64,000 bases of DNA from CAYLGY01 sp964383325 (GTDB lineage: Bacteria; Pseudomonadota; Alphaproteobacteria; Rhizobiales; Rhizobiaceae): contig CAYLGY010000003.1 in the NCBI GenBank assembly GCA_964383325.1, positions 1-64,000 on the forward strand. Reading direction: 5' to 3'. The notes below the pieces were generated by a model. It saw only the letters and a list, made by a program, of their open reading frames with translations, made no database searches and had not been told where the DNA came from. The position numbers and the translations under genes were made by a program. Positions 10,701 through 19,294 of this stretch are shown in pieces (position 1 is the stretch's first letter; every line of letters begins with the position of its first letter).

Positions 10701-10738
10701 CGCACCGGTCCGAGCCATTCCCTGTTCGCCCTGGTCAT
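7727..10738 (-). CDS. glnE: Bifunctional glutamine synthetase adenylyltransferase/deadenylase
   Basis: A cytoplasmic enzyme that adds AMP to glutamine synthetase and removes it, under PII control, in nitrogen regulation. The 1003 residues hold two nucleotidyltransferase units. The N-terminal one has MGKLGARELNYSSDIDL with the first metal Asp at 200. The C-terminal one has MGKLGSRELTASSDIDM with the Asp at 714. By family knowledge the N-terminal unit is the adenylyl-removase and the C-terminal unit the adenylyltransferase. The start overlaps the stop of the upstream histidine kinase as ATGA, and its own stop overlaps the EF-hand gene start, so it is the middle of a coupled operon. Confidence 0.96.
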   Translation of the reverse strand: MTRANREWLGPVRPLQPREDVQAAALRAELAESAADAGLARLAGWLRGESQAAGFLVAAAELLPYLADTFRRHPQLLEDLFTRPLGDCLDAIHGEIEEFARVADLAEGQFMDALRNCKRRAHALIALDDVARAVGPQETVLRLSRLAECCIGAAIRYVLIQAHRGGKLLLPDPDEPERGSGWIILAMGKLGARELNYSSDIDLVVFFDPAAPAIPDKGEATDLFVRLTRQFVRILNERTGSGYVFRTDLRLRPDPGSTPFAIPVPAALIYYESRGQNWERAAMIKARPVAGDREAGEAFLRELQPYVWRKYLDYATIADIHAIKRQIHLHKGHGRIAVRGHNLKLGRGGIREIEFFVQTQQLIAGGRFPELRGRETAAMLAMLADRGWITAEAREALTGAYWFLRDVENAVQMVNDEQTHSLPESEEDLARIAFMRGIEGHEALSDRLRETFLTVERHYGALFEGGEEEGPAGNLILVGDEDDPDTLQTLSAMGFERPADMCRILRSWHFGRYRATQPSDARKRLTQLIPQLLQAFGRTGRADEALLRFDEFLAGLPAGIQLFSLLQSNPPLLDLIVTIMATAPKLARTVTRRPHVFDGLLDPALISELPDRNYLRQRLHAFLAGAQSYEETLDRLRIFAAEQRFLIGIRLLTGVIDAGRAGLAFSDLADLAIGATLEAVQENFAGRHGRIAGGRLAILAMGKLGSRELTASSDIDMILLYDHDDDASVSDGGKPLDPVVYFSRLTQRLIAAVSAPTAEGVLYEIDLRLRPSGNKGPVATHIDAFRKYQREQAWTWEHMALTRARAIAGDEGLMSEAMAEIDAILAMERDHERVRRDAAQMRDLIAEEKPPASNWDIKLIAGGTIDLEFIAQTAVLCGAIRNRGRETGTGRILERISPDVLSPQAREELIAAHHLYTTVTQIVRLCLEGEIDPGDIPPGLVDLLLRNADFPGLAVMEAQIEETSRHVQNWFDMLLREGRERGDGTPPAVPPASGVDLQDGVDP

Positions 10739-12138
10739 GTGCTGGCCTCCGGCCTGGGAAACACCATGCTGACGGCGAGCCCCTCGCCTTCGCTTCCCAG
10801 CTCCAGCCTGCCGCCATGGAACTGCATGACCGCCTTTGCGAGGGCCAGCCCGAGCCCTGAGCCCGGACGCGAACGGCTCTGCTCCAGCCGGACGAAACGC
10901 TCCGTCACCCGCTCGCGATCTTCGGCCTCGATGCCTGGACCGTTATCGACCACGCTAAGCCGGATCTCGCTGTCGCCTTCTTCCAGCGTCAGCCGGATGC
11001 AGGGCGCGTCCACTGCGCCTGCCGAATATTTGATCGCGTTGTCGAGAATGTTCGACAATGCCTGTCCGATCAGTTCGCGATTGCCCTGGACCGCGACCGG
11101 CGCGCCTCCTCCCTCATGGATCAGTTCCACCTTCTCCTCCTCCGCCAATGGTTCGTAAAGTTCGACCACATCGCGCAGGATCGCGTCGAGTTCGAGGCTT
11201 GCAAGCGGCTCGCCAGACGATCCGGCTTCGAGGCGCGAAATCATCAGGATGGCGTTGAAGGTGCGGATGAGCTGGTCGGCCTCCGCGATCATCGCCTCCA
11301 GGGCGCTTCGATAGTCCTCGACGCTGCTCTCGCAGGAGAGCGCCGCCTCGGCCCGATTGCGCAGGCGCGTCAACGGGGTCTTCAGATCATGGGCAATATT
11401 CGCCGAAACCTCGCGCAACCCTTCATCGAGCCGCGCGATGCGCTCCAGAAGGCCATTGAGGTTTTCCGACAACCGATCGAACTCGTCGCCTGCCCCCGAG
11501 ACGGGTAGACGGCCGGACGGATCGCCGTCGACGATGCGCCGGCTCGCCTCGTTGATGCTGTCAATGCGCTTCAGCGCCCTCCGTCCGACAAGGTACCAGA
11601 TCAGGAAGCCGCCGATCATCATGATTCCGAGCGCCAGGACGAGGGACCGCCGCACGATGTCGCGAAAGCGCTCCGGCTCGCCAAGGTCGCGCCCGACCAT
11701 CAGGATCATCCGGTTCGGCATGCGGATCACTTCGGCCAGCGCCTGGTAGTTTTCGCTGACTTCGTTCTCGCCATAACGGCGATACCAGAACGGGCGCGTG
11801 CTCCAGCCTGCCTGGTCGAGCACGCCCGGTTCCAGCTCGGCCACATTGCCGGAAAGGATGCGGCCGTTGGGATCGGCAATGAGATATAGAAAGGCGCCCG
11901 GCTGGCGCGCCCGCCGGTCCACCGACCGCACGAGCAGCGCAAGGCCGCCGCGGCGATAGACCCGCGACAGGCTCTGCACTTCCTCGGCAATCGCCTTCTC
12001 GGTCTGGCTGGTGATGATCCGCAGCGACAGGGAGGTCATGTAGAAGACGAGCACCACCGCGCAGATGGCGAACAGCAACACGTACAGTGCGGACAGACGC
12101 GCCGCGGTCGTGCGCATGATGGCTGCCGGCATCGCCAT
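10735..12138 (-). CDS. Sensor histidine kinase, partner of the 12.1-12.8 kb regulator
   Basis: A 467-residue inner-membrane sensor kinase. One TM segment is at about 13-36, then a periplasmic sensor of about 135 residues, a second TM (about 167-188) and a HAMP domain. The H box NIAHDLKTPLTRLR has the phospho-acceptor His at about 250. It is followed by an N box (SNILDNAIKYS) and G boxes (VDNGPGIEAED, GSGLGLALAK). The ATG at 12138 overlaps the regulator stop as TGATG; an adjacent in-frame TTG (12141) is the other possible start. Its position between degP and glnE matches a conserved rhizobial two-component pair whose signal I do not know. It is not FeuQ, which I place at 19.3 kb. Confidence 0.88.
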   Translation of the reverse strand: MAMPAAIMRTTAARLSALYVLLFAICAVVLVFYMTSLSLRIITSQTEKAIAEEVQSLSRVYRRGGLALLVRSVDRRARQPGAFLYLIADPNGRILSGNVAELEPGVLDQAGWSTRPFWYRRYGENEVSENYQALAEVIRMPNRMILMVGRDLGEPERFRDIVRRSLVLALGIMMIGGFLIWYLVGRRALKRIDSINEASRRIVDGDPSGRLPVSGAGDEFDRLSENLNGLLERIARLDEGLREVSANIAHDLKTPLTRLRNRAEAALSCESSVEDYRSALEAMIAEADQLIRTFNAILMISRLEAGSSGEPLASLELDAILRDVVELYEPLAEEEKVELIHEGGGAPVAVQGNRELIGQALSNILDNAIKYSAGAVDAPCIRLTLEEGDSEIRLSVVDNGPGIEAEDRERVTERFVRLEQSRSRPGSGLGLALAKAVMQFHGGRLELGSEGEGLAVSMVFPRPEAST

Positions 12139-12812
12139 CAATCGGCCTTCAGCATGTAGCCGGCCCCGCGCACCGTATGCAGGATCGGCTTGTCGAAGCC
12201 CTTCTCGATCTTCGAGCGCAGGCGCGAGACATGGACATCGATCACATTGGTCTGCGGATCGAAATGATACTCCCAGACATTTTCCAGAAGCATGGTCCGC
12301 GTCACGACCTGTCCGGCATGGCGCATCAGATATTCAAGCAGGCGGAATTCGCGTGGCTGCAGCGCAATGGTGCGCCCGCCGCGGCGGGCGCTGTGTGCAA
12401 GCCGGTCAAGCTCGAGATCGCCGCACCGGTAGACCGTTTCGGTTTCGGGCGACTGCTGCCGGCGGCTCAGCGCCTCGACGCGGGCAAGCAGTTCGCGGAA
12501 CGCATACGGCTTGGTAAGATAGTCATCGCCCCCGGCCTTCAGACCCGTGACGCGGTCATCGACCTCCCCCAGCGCCGACAGGATCAGAACCGGCGTATCC
12601 TTGCCACGGGCGCGCAGGCCCGCGACCACGGAGAGTCCGTCGCGTTTCGGCAGCATGCGGTCGATTACCAGCACATCATACTCGCCGGATTCCGCCAGCA
12701 TGAAGCCGGATTCCCCATCGGACGCGACATGGACGAGATGGCCGGCTTCGCCAAAGGCCCGTTCCAGATAGCCCGCGGCCTCGCGATCATCCTCGATCAG
12801 CAGAATCTTCAT
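12138..12812 (-). CDS. OmpR-family response regulator downstream of degP
   Basis: A 224-residue DNA-binding regulator. The receiver domain has the acidic pair EDD at 7-9, phospho-acceptor Asp 51 (VIDRMLP) and Lys 101 (TKPYAF). The C-terminal winged helix contains LQPREFRLLEYLMRHAGQVV and a DNA-recognition segment NVIDVHVSRLRSKIE. I start at MKILLIEDD (12812), because GGGGAG lies 6 nt upstream; an in-frame ATG at 12833 would add seven residues. It is the first gene of a coupled run regulator-kinase-glnE-EF-hand. Its place just after degP suggests an envelope-related signal, which is inference. Confidence 0.9.
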   Translation of the reverse strand: MKILLIEDDREAAGYLERAFGEAGHLVHVASDGESGFMLAESGEYDVLVIDRMLPKRDGLSVVAGLRARGKDTPVLILSALGEVDDRVTGLKAGGDDYLTKPYAFRELLARVEALSRRQQSPETETVYRCGDLELDRLAHSARRGGRTIALQPREFRLLEYLMRHAGQVVTRTMLLENVWEYHFDPQTNVIDVHVSRLRSKIEKGFDKPILHTVRGAGYMLKAD

Positions 12813-12997
12813 CCGGATCTCCCCGTCCCGCATTTCCCGAACATGCCGGCAAGTGTAATCGCTTCTTCCTGGTTCCCTCGCACGGGAGGGAAGCCATGCG
12901 GCAGCGGAAATGGGATTCCGCTGCCGCCAGCAAGCTGGGCGAAAGTGCCGTGCCGGGCTTTCGGGGGTGTTCGGAAAGCCGGCATGGCGCCTGCCGC

Positions 12998-14515
12998 TCA
13001 GCCGCGTTCCACCGGCAATGCGATGAAGCGGTTGTTTCCGTCCCGGCGGAGCTGGAAGAGCACCGCAGTTCTTCCGGCATTCACCGCATCCTCGACAATC
13101 GCCGACACATCCTCGGACTTCGCGACCGGCTCGGAATTCACCGACACGATGACATCCCCGGAGAGAATGCCGCGGCGCGCTGCTTCACTGTCGGGATCGA
13201 CAGCGGTGACGACCAGACCTTCTCCGTTTTCGGCCGGGGCCACGGTCAGCCCGAACTCCTCGATCAGTCCGCCCGGCTGCGCATCCTTGCCAGGTCCCGG
13301 CCTCGCCACCGCGACTTCCTCGCCGGGGAGCCTGCCGAGTTCAAGCTGGACCGATTCGGCCTTGCCCTGCCGCCAGAGGCCGATCTCGACCTTCGTGCCC
13401 GGCGACATGTTGCCGATCATGCGCGCCAGTTCGCGCGGCGACGCGACCTTCTTTCCGTCGACCGAAAGGATGACATCGCCGGGAACGATGCCGGCCTCGC
13501 GGCTCGGCCCATCCGCCATCGCCTCGCTGACCAGCGCTCCGGCCGCCTCGTCGAGGCCCAGCGACTCAGCGATCTCCGCGGTCACGGGCTGGATGGTCAC
13601 ACCGATCCAGCCACGCTCCACCGTTCCGCTATCGATCAGCCGTTCGACAACGTCCTTGGCGGTCGAGGAAGGGATGGCGAAGGCGATGCCGACATTCCCG
13701 CCGGATGGCGAGAAGATCGCAGTGTTGATGCCCACGACCTCACCCTTGAGATTGAAGGCGGGACCGCCGGAATTGCCGCGATTGACGGCCGCATCGATCT
13801 GGATGAAATCATCATAGGGGCCGGCGCCGATGTCGCGGCCGCGCGCCGAAACGATGCCGGCCGTAACAGTGCCGCCCAATCCGAACGGATTGCCGACCGC
13901 AACGACCCAGTCGCCAACCCGAAGCTGTGAATCATCGCCGAAGGCGACATAGGTGAATTCGCGATTGGCCTCGACCTTCAGCACGGCCAGATCCGTGCGC
14001 GGATCGGTGCCGACCAGCTCTGCTTCAAGCTCGGTGCCGTCATCCATGACGACCGTATAGGAACTGCCGCCCTCGATGACGTGATTGTTGGTGACGAGAT
14101 AGCCGTCGCTGGAGATGAAGAAGCCGGAACCCTGCGAGACCGGACGCGGTCCGCGTGGACGCGACGGACGTTCGCCAAAGGGTTGTTGCGGTCCGAACTC
14201 ACGGAAGAAGCGCTTGAAGGGATGATCGTCTGGCAGGTCGTCAAAGCCGGGAATGCCCGGAAAACTGCCGCCACTTCTTCCTGTCTCCACCTCGGCCGAC
14301 ACCCGCACGCTCACGACGGCAGGCGAAACCTTCTCGACAATATCGGCAAAGCCGACAGCGGCGGGCGCCTGCACCTGCACCGGATCGGCCAACACGGGAT
14401 GGCCGCTGAACGTTGCGGCGCCAAGGCCGGCAGCCGACAGCAGGGCGATGGCGGCGGCGCCTGCCACCAAGCGGCTGCGGAGAGAAGAGGCTCTATAGTT
14501 CGCGGGTTGGGTCAT
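12998..14515 (-). CDS. degP: Periplasmic serine protease DegP (Do family)
   Basis: A periplasmic protease and chaperone for envelope quality control. The 505-residue protein has a signal peptide or N-terminal anchor (about 20-45). The trypsin-like domain carries His in NNHVIEG, Asp in TDPRTDLAVLK and Ser 249 in NRGNSGGPAF. Two PDZ domains follow (about 295-385 and 420-500). A Q-linker-like Pro/Arg-rich loop (GERPSRPRGPRP) precedes the catalytic domain. I start at MTQPANY (14515), which has AAGGAAGGA 8-9 nt upstream; the open frame extends to 14572 without coding character. It lies downstream of the ccm genes, as degP1 does in rhizobia. Confidence 0.93.
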   Translation of the reverse strand: MTQPANYRASSLRSRLVAGAAAIALLSAAGLGAATFSGHPVLADPVQVQAPAAVGFADIVEKVSPAVVSVRVSAEVETGRSGGSFPGIPGFDDLPDDHPFKRFFREFGPQQPFGERPSRPRGPRPVSQGSGFFISSDGYLVTNNHVIEGGSSYTVVMDDGTELEAELVGTDPRTDLAVLKVEANREFTYVAFGDDSQLRVGDWVVAVGNPFGLGGTVTAGIVSARGRDIGAGPYDDFIQIDAAVNRGNSGGPAFNLKGEVVGINTAIFSPSGGNVGIAFAIPSSTAKDVVERLIDSGTVERGWIGVTIQPVTAEIAESLGLDEAAGALVSEAMADGPSREAGIVPGDVILSVDGKKVASPRELARMIGNMSPGTKVEIGLWRQGKAESVQLELGRLPGEEVAVARPGPGKDAQPGGLIEEFGLTVAPAENGEGLVVTAVDPDSEAARRGILSGDVIVSVNSEPVAKSEDVSAIVEDAVNAGRTAVLFQLRRDGNNRFIALPVERG

Positions 14516-14734
14516 TTGTTCAGTCCTTCCTTGATGCGGTTGCCGAACCAGCCAGATCCCGTTCGGGTCCATGGCTGTCCTGAAATTCCGAACCCGGACG
14601 ATGTCCGCCGCCGTTGCCGGCCAGCGCCATGCCGGTACTGTCGAACATATAGGAAAGCCGACATTACATGCCGGTTACCAGCGCATGAAATTTTTGTAAT
14701 GCGAGCACATGCGCGCGCTAACGGGAAAAGGCTT

Positions 14735-15202
14735 TCAGTCCCGGTCCTCAAGGATTTGCGCAAGTGCCCTTTCTTCGGCTTCGCTGAGCGGCGCTGCTGC
14801 GCTGGACCGGCGTCGCCGGCCGGCGCCAAGGATCGCGGCGGCCCCGATGAGGAGCAGGATCACCGGCGCCCCCCACAGCAGACCATTGCGCAGGTTGAAG
14901 CGTGGCCGCAGAAGCACGAACTCGCCATAGCGGGCGACGACGAACTCCAGAACCTCGCCATCCGTATCTCCGGCCTCGAGCCGTTCCCGCACCAGCAGCC
15001 GCAGGTCGCGCGCCAGCTCGGCGTCCGAATCGTCGATCGACTGGTTCTGGCAGACCATGCAGCGCAATTCGAGCGAAAGCGCCCGCGCCCGCGCCTCGAG
15101 CGCCGGGTCTTCCAGCACCTCGTCAGGCAATACTGCAAGGGCCGGCAGGGCCGCCATCAGCCAGAGTGCCGCCGCCATCGCAAATTGCGGGAACCGGATC
15201 AT
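14735..15202 (-). CDS. ccmH: Cytochrome c maturation protein CcmH (CycL)
   Basis: A periplasmic, membrane-anchored thiol reductase that keeps apocytochrome c CXXCH thiols reduced before haem ligation. The 155-residue protein has an N-terminal signal/anchor, the family motif LRCMVCQNQSI with redox Cys 48 and Cys 51, and a C-terminal TM helix at about 104-124 followed by a short cytoplasmic tail. The start at MIRFPQF overlaps the ccmF stop as ATGA. The longer open frame to 15340 lies inside ccmF and is rejected. It is the last gene of ccmI-E-F-H. Confidence 0.94.
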   Translation of the reverse strand: MIRFPQFAMAAALWLMAALPALAVLPDEVLEDPALEARARALSLELRCMVCQNQSIDDSDAELARDLRLLVRERLEAGDTDGEVLEFVVARYGEFVLLRPRFNLRNGLLWGAPVILLLIGAAAILGAGRRRRSSAAAPLSEAEERALAQILEDRD

Positions 15203-17190
15203 TCCGCAGGCTCCGGAGCGAGCCGCGGCCGGCGTCGGCCAGGGGCGCCAACGCGCAGGCGCCGGTCTGTCAGGGAAGCAACGCCTCCGGCCATCATGAC
15301 CAGTGCGCCAATCCAGATCAGCGTGACATTCGGCTTCCACCAGGCCCTCACCACATGGGCGTCCCCGCCCACCGGATCGCCGAGCGAGACATAGATCTGG
15401 CTGAAGCCGATGGTGCGGATGCCGGCCTCGGTCGTCGGCATATTGCGCGCCGGGTAGAATCGCTTCGCCGACTGGATCGAGCCGGCGACCTTTCCGTTCC
15501 GGTCATGCAGGGTGAAGCTGGCCTGGTCCTCGGTGAAGTTCGATCCCTGGCGCGGCTGGATGCCGTCGAAGCGCAGCTCGTACCCCCCGACGGCGAGGGC
15601 GTCCCCAGGCCGCATGGCCTGAATGCTCTCGGTCTCGAAGGCGGAGACAAGCACAATGCCGAGCAGCGTGATCCCGATGCCCATATGCGCAAGCGCCGTC
15701 CCCCAGATCGAACGCGGCAGGCCGATGAGGCGACGCAGCATGGCTGCGGCCGGCAATCTCGCCAGATTCCGCATGCCGGATTTCAACGCCAGATCGCTGA
15801 GGGCGCCGGCAATGATCCAGGCGCTCAACCCGGCGCCGAGCGCGGCAAGCAGCGATTCGCCCCCTTGCACGGCAAGGATGCCGGCCACGCATGCCAGCGC
15901 GATGGCAAATGCGACGATAAGGCGTTGCGAGGCGCCGAGGAGATCGCCGCGCTTCCATGCCAGCAGGGGTCCGTATGGCATGAGCAGCATCAGCGGAACC
16001 ATCGGCAGGGCGAAGGTCAGGTTGAAATAGGGCGCACCGACCGAGATCTTGGTGCCGCCGGCAAATTCGACCAGCAGGGGATAGAGCGTGCCGACCAGCA
16101 CGGTCGCCGTGGCCGTGCTCAGGAACAGATTGTTGAGCACGAGCGCGCCTTCGCGCGAGACCGGATGAAAGAGCCCTCCGGAGCTGAGCGTGCCGGCACG
16201 CAGGGCAAACAGGGCAAGCGCGCCACCGATGAAGGCGGAAAGAATGATCAGGATGAACACGCCGCGCGCCGGATCGGTCGCAAAGGCATGCACCGAGGTG
16301 AGGACGCCGGAACGCACAAGGAATGTACCGAGCAGCGAAAGCGAAAAGGTAAGGATCGCCAGGAGCACGGTCCAGATCTTCAGCGCCGAGCGGCGTTCCA
16401 TGACCACGGCGCTATGCAACAATGCCGTGCCGGCAAGCCAGGGCATGAACGAGGCGTTCTCGACCGGATCCCAGAACCACCAGCCGCCCCAGCCCAGCTC
16501 GTAATAGGCCCAGTAGGAACCCATGGCGATGCCGCCGGTCAGGAACACCCAGGAAACCAGCGTCCATGGGCGCACCCACCGCGCCCAGGCCGCGTCGATC
16601 CGCCCTTCGATCAGGGCTGCGACGGCGAAGGAGAAACAGATCGAAAAGCCGACATAGCCTACATAAAGCAGCGGCGGATGAATGGCGAGGCCGATATCCT
16701 GCAGCAGCGGATTGAGGTCATTTCCCTCGACCGGCGCGGGCACCATTCGCAGGAACGGGTTGGATGTCGCCAGGATGAAGAGCAGGAACGCCGCGGCGAT
16801 CCAGCCCTGCACGGCCAGCACATTTGCCTTCAGGGTGGCGGGGAGATTCTGACCGAAGGCAGCAACCAGCGCGCCGAACAGGCCCAGAATGGTCACCCAG
16901 AGGAGCATCGAGCCCTCGTGATTTCCCCAGGTGCCGGTGATGCGATAGAGCAGCGGCTTCTGCGAATGTGAGTTCTGCCAGACATTCGCTACCGAGAAAT
17001 CGGACTGGACATAGGCCAGGGTCAGGGCCAGCAGGGCCAGCAGCATCATCGAAAAGCCCGTTACCGCCACCGGGCCGCCGATCCGCATCAGGCGCGAATT
17101 GCCGGTGCGCGCGCCCCACAATGGCAGGACGGACTGCACGAGCGACAGCGCCAGGGCAACGATCAGCGCATAATGACCGGCTTCCACCAT
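15199..17190 (-). CDS. ccmF: Haem lyase subunit CcmF (CycK)
   Basis: A 663-residue polytopic membrane protein that, with CcmH and CcmI, attaches haem from holo-CcmE to apocytochrome c. The haem-handling WWD domain is at residues 234-251 (WGGWWFWDPVENASFMPW), and conserved periplasmic His residues lie on either side (for example HPPLLYVGY near 171). About 14-15 TM segments are visible, plus a large periplasmic loop near the C-terminus. It overlaps ccmH by ATGA and follows ccmE after 15 nt. Confidence 0.96.
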   Translation of the reverse strand: MVEAGHYALIVALALSLVQSVLPLWGARTGNSRLMRIGGPVAVTGFSMMLLALLALTLAYVQSDFSVANVWQNSHSQKPLLYRITGTWGNHEGSMLLWVTILGLFGALVAAFGQNLPATLKANVLAVQGWIAAAFLLFILATSNPFLRMVPAPVEGNDLNPLLQDIGLAIHPPLLYVGYVGFSICFSFAVAALIEGRIDAAWARWVRPWTLVSWVFLTGGIAMGSYWAYYELGWGGWWFWDPVENASFMPWLAGTALLHSAVVMERRSALKIWTVLLAILTFSLSLLGTFLVRSGVLTSVHAFATDPARGVFILIILSAFIGGALALFALRAGTLSSGGLFHPVSREGALVLNNLFLSTATATVLVGTLYPLLVEFAGGTKISVGAPYFNLTFALPMVPLMLLMPYGPLLAWKRGDLLGASQRLIVAFAIALACVAGILAVQGGESLLAALGAGLSAWIIAGALSDLALKSGMRNLARLPAAAMLRRLIGLPRSIWGTALAHMGIGITLLGIVLVSAFETESIQAMRPGDALAVGGYELRFDGIQPRQGSNFTEDQASFTLHDRNGKVAGSIQSAKRFYPARNMPTTEAGIRTIGFSQIYVSLGDPVGGDAHVVRAWWKPNVTLIWIGALVMMAGGVASLTDRRLRVGAPGRRRPRLAPEPAE

Positions 17191-17205
17191 TTCCGCTTCC
17201 GGCAG

Positions 17206-17643
17206 CTATTCTGCGTGCTGCCAGACCCCTTTCTCTTTCAGGCTGTCCGCAATCTCGCGCGGCATGTAGTTCTCGTCATGCTTGGCGAGGACGGTATCGG
17301 CGGACAGTTCGCCATCGCTGCCCAGCACACCTTCCGTCACCACTCCCTGTCCCTCGCGAAACAGGTCCGGCAGGATTCCCTGATAGACCACGGGCACGCT
17401 GGCGGCGCCATCCGAAACGGCGAAGCGCACCTGCGTCCCCTCGCCGCGCCGGACCGAACCGTCCTCGACCAGGCCGCCGAGCCGTATCCGCTCTCCTGGC
17501 GAAACACTGGCCTCCAGCAGTTCCGTCGGCATGTAGAAATAAGAGGCCTTCTGGCCGAGCGCGACCAGCACCAGCGCCATCGCCGCACCGACAAAAGCCA
17601 TGCCGCCGGAGATCACTGTCAGTCGCTTCTGTTTCCGCGTCAT
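17206..17643 (-). CDS. ccmE: Haem chaperone CcmE (CycJ)
   Basis: A 145-residue haem carrier anchored in the inner membrane and facing the periplasm. One TM helix (about 9-29) precedes an OB-fold domain. The covalent haem-binding His 122 is in the motif AKHDENYMP, with the conserved Tyr 126 four residues on. It starts 4 nt after the ccmI stop, consistent with one operon. Confidence 0.96.
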   Translation of the reverse strand: MTRKQKRLTVISGGMAFVGAAMALVLVALGQKASYFYMPTELLEASVSPGERIRLGGLVEDGSVRRGEGTQVRFAVSDGAASVPVVYQGILPDLFREGQGVVTEGVLGSDGELSADTVLAKHDENYMPREIADSLKEKGVWQHAE

Positions 17644-17647
17644 TCGC

Positions 17648-18766
17648 TCACCCGCCTGTCAGATCCAGTTCCCGAGCCAGGGCTTCCAGCCGCGCCAGGG
17701 AAGCCGAATCGGCTGCAAGCGCCGCTTCTGCCCGCGCCAGCGCCGCAACGGCCTCATCGCGCCTTTCCAGCACGATATAGGAACGGATCAGCCTTTCCCA
17801 ACCGTCCGGGTTCTCCGGATCGCGCGCAAGGCGTTCCGCAAGCGATGCAACCATTGCCTCGATCATTTGCGGATCGATGCTTTCGGTCCCGGCCGCTACC
17901 GAGCCGCCCGCCTCTCCTGCCTGCGAGTCCTGCCCGGCTTCTGCCTGCATTCGCTGCACCTGCGTCAGCGCCCCGGCGGCAAGCTCGGCCCATGGCGAGT
18001 CGGATTGCCCTTCCTCGGCCAAGCCGGCAAATTCCCGCTGGGCGGCGTCCAGATCGCCGTCCTGGGCCAGGCCAAGCGCGAGGAAGAACCGGGATTTCTC
18101 ATGTCCCGGCTCGATCCGGAGGGCCTCGCGGAAGTGCTGCCGCGCCTCCTCTCCCACCTTGCCCTGATCGGCTCCGGAAATCGCCTCGCCAAGACTTGCG
18201 AGCCGCGCCGCATCGGCGCCCAGCAAATCGATGGCCCGCTGCCACGCTCGAATCGCGTCGGCATGGCGGCCAAGCCGCTGGTATACTGGCGCAATGACAC
18301 TCCAGCCCATGCCATCATCCGGATTGGCTGCCAGGTGCCGCTCGGTACGGGCCAGAAGTTCCTCGATCGTGTTCATGCCGGGATTGCCCTGCAAGCGCGC
18401 TGCAAGTGGCTGATCGGCAAGGCCGGATGCGCCGGCTGCCAAGTAGATGCCGGCGCTGAGCAGAGGGATTGCGGCGATGGCGGCGACGACGGCCCAGCGA
18501 CCCTCGGTTGCAGGCGCCCGCTTCTGCGGCATGTCCTCGGCCGCACGCAGGATCCTCCGTCCGAGTTCGGCTCGGGCCTCCGCTGCTTCCTTCGCGCCGA
18601 TCAGGCCGCGCGCCTCGTCCGAATCGATTTCGCCGAGCTGCGCGTGGTAGACATCGATATCCGTCGGCTGCTGCCGTGCGCCGGCATCCTCACCGATGAA
18701 GGGCAGGAGAACGGACAGGCAGGCGATAAGCGTCAGCGCGCCCGCAAGAAGGTAGAAGGTCAGCAC
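17648..18766 (-). CDS. ccmI: Cytochrome c biogenesis protein CcmI (CycH)
   Basis: A 372-residue apocytochrome c chaperone of the haem lyase complex. Two TM helices (about 4-23 and 92-111) flank a cytoplasmic segment with the family pattern DVYHAQLGEIDSDEARGLI. A periplasmic TPR region follows (repeat-like DGMGWSVIAPVYQRLGRHAD and NPDGWERLIRSYIVLERRDE). It is the first gene of the ccmIEFH operon. The small lipoprotein gene at 18810 lies upstream on the same strand, so co-transcription is possible. Confidence 0.93.
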   Translation of the reverse strand: MLTFYLLAGALTLIACLSVLLPFIGEDAGARQQPTDIDVYHAQLGEIDSDEARGLIGAKEAAEARAELGRRILRAAEDMPQKRAPATEGRWAVVAAIAAIPLLSAGIYLAAGASGLADQPLAARLQGNPGMNTIEELLARTERHLAANPDDGMGWSVIAPVYQRLGRHADAIRAWQRAIDLLGADAARLASLGEAISGADQGKVGEEARQHFREALRIEPGHEKSRFFLALGLAQDGDLDAAQREFAGLAEEGQSDSPWAELAAGALTQVQRMQAEAGQDSQAGEAGGSVAAGTESIDPQMIEAMVASLAERLARDPENPDGWERLIRSYIVLERRDEAVAALARAEAALAADSASLARLEALARELDLTGG

Positions 18767-18809
18767 TTTTCCCTCGGCTCGGTCCTGCCGCGCCCTGCGC
18801 GCCCGGCAC

Positions 18810-19220
18810 TCATGTCAGCGGCGTCCAGCTTCCGTCCGGATTGCGGCAGGCAGTGCCGCGCAGGATTCGCTCGCCGCTGGCGGAATTAATGCGCTGTATA
18901 TAGGAGCGGCAATCCTGCGAACCGACGCGATAGGGTTGGGCGGCCGTGACTTCACCCGACAGCGATGCGCCGCTGCGCCAGGGAATCGGCACGCCCGCCT
19001 CGCCATACTCCAGCGCCCGGTATTCAGCCTGCAGCGCCCGTTCCCGGTCTGCCCTGCCGAGATCGAGATCGGCGCGGCCGATCAGCCCGCCATTGAGATT
19101 GCGGATGATCGCCGACGGCTCGGCCGGCCCTACCCCGGCTGTCATCAGGTCGCCCGAACGCGACGACACGCAAGCCGGCAACACCGCCAGACACAGGACG
19201 AGAACCACACCGCGCCGCAT
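18810..19220 (-). CDS. Small lipoprotein, surface-antigen-like C-terminal domain
   Basis: A 136-residue exported protein. The signal sequence ends in VLPAC, a lipobox-like site with lipidated Cys at 17. The C-terminal half (ALEYGEAGVPIPW, then QPYRVGSQDCRSYIQRI and GTACRNPDGSW) resembles the domain found in alphaproteobacterial 17-kDa/RT0821-type outer-membrane lipoproteins, where two Cys may form a disulphide. Function is unknown. It lies between feuQ and ccmI on the same strand. Confidence 0.75.
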   Translation of the reverse strand: MRRGVVLVLCLAVLPACVSSRSGDLMTAGVGPAEPSAIIRNLNGGLIGRADLDLGRADRERALQAEYRALEYGEAGVPIPWRSGASLSGEVTAAQPYRVGSQDCRSYIQRINSASGERILRGTACRNPDGSWTPLT

Positions 19221-19294
19221 GCACGCTCCATCGCCAGATCCGGAACTTCGCCAGAGGCCCTAGCCGGACTGTTTGTTCAAAATTCGACCCGTCG

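Noticed and set aside
10735..12812. Calling the regulator/kinase pair after degP FeuP/FeuQ
   Set aside because: The pair at 19.3-21.4 kb has the PhoP/PhoQ-like features and the adjacent FeuN-like gene, so it fits FeuPQ better.
14902..16971. A 689-codon plus-strand frame opposite ccmF
   Set aside because: It is antisense to an unmistakable ccmF, has low-complexity Arg/Gly/Pro composition and no ribosome site. Other very long antisense frames here (for example 620-2092 minus, 8858-10486 plus, 30865-32490 plus, 51023-52495 plus) are rejected for the same reason.
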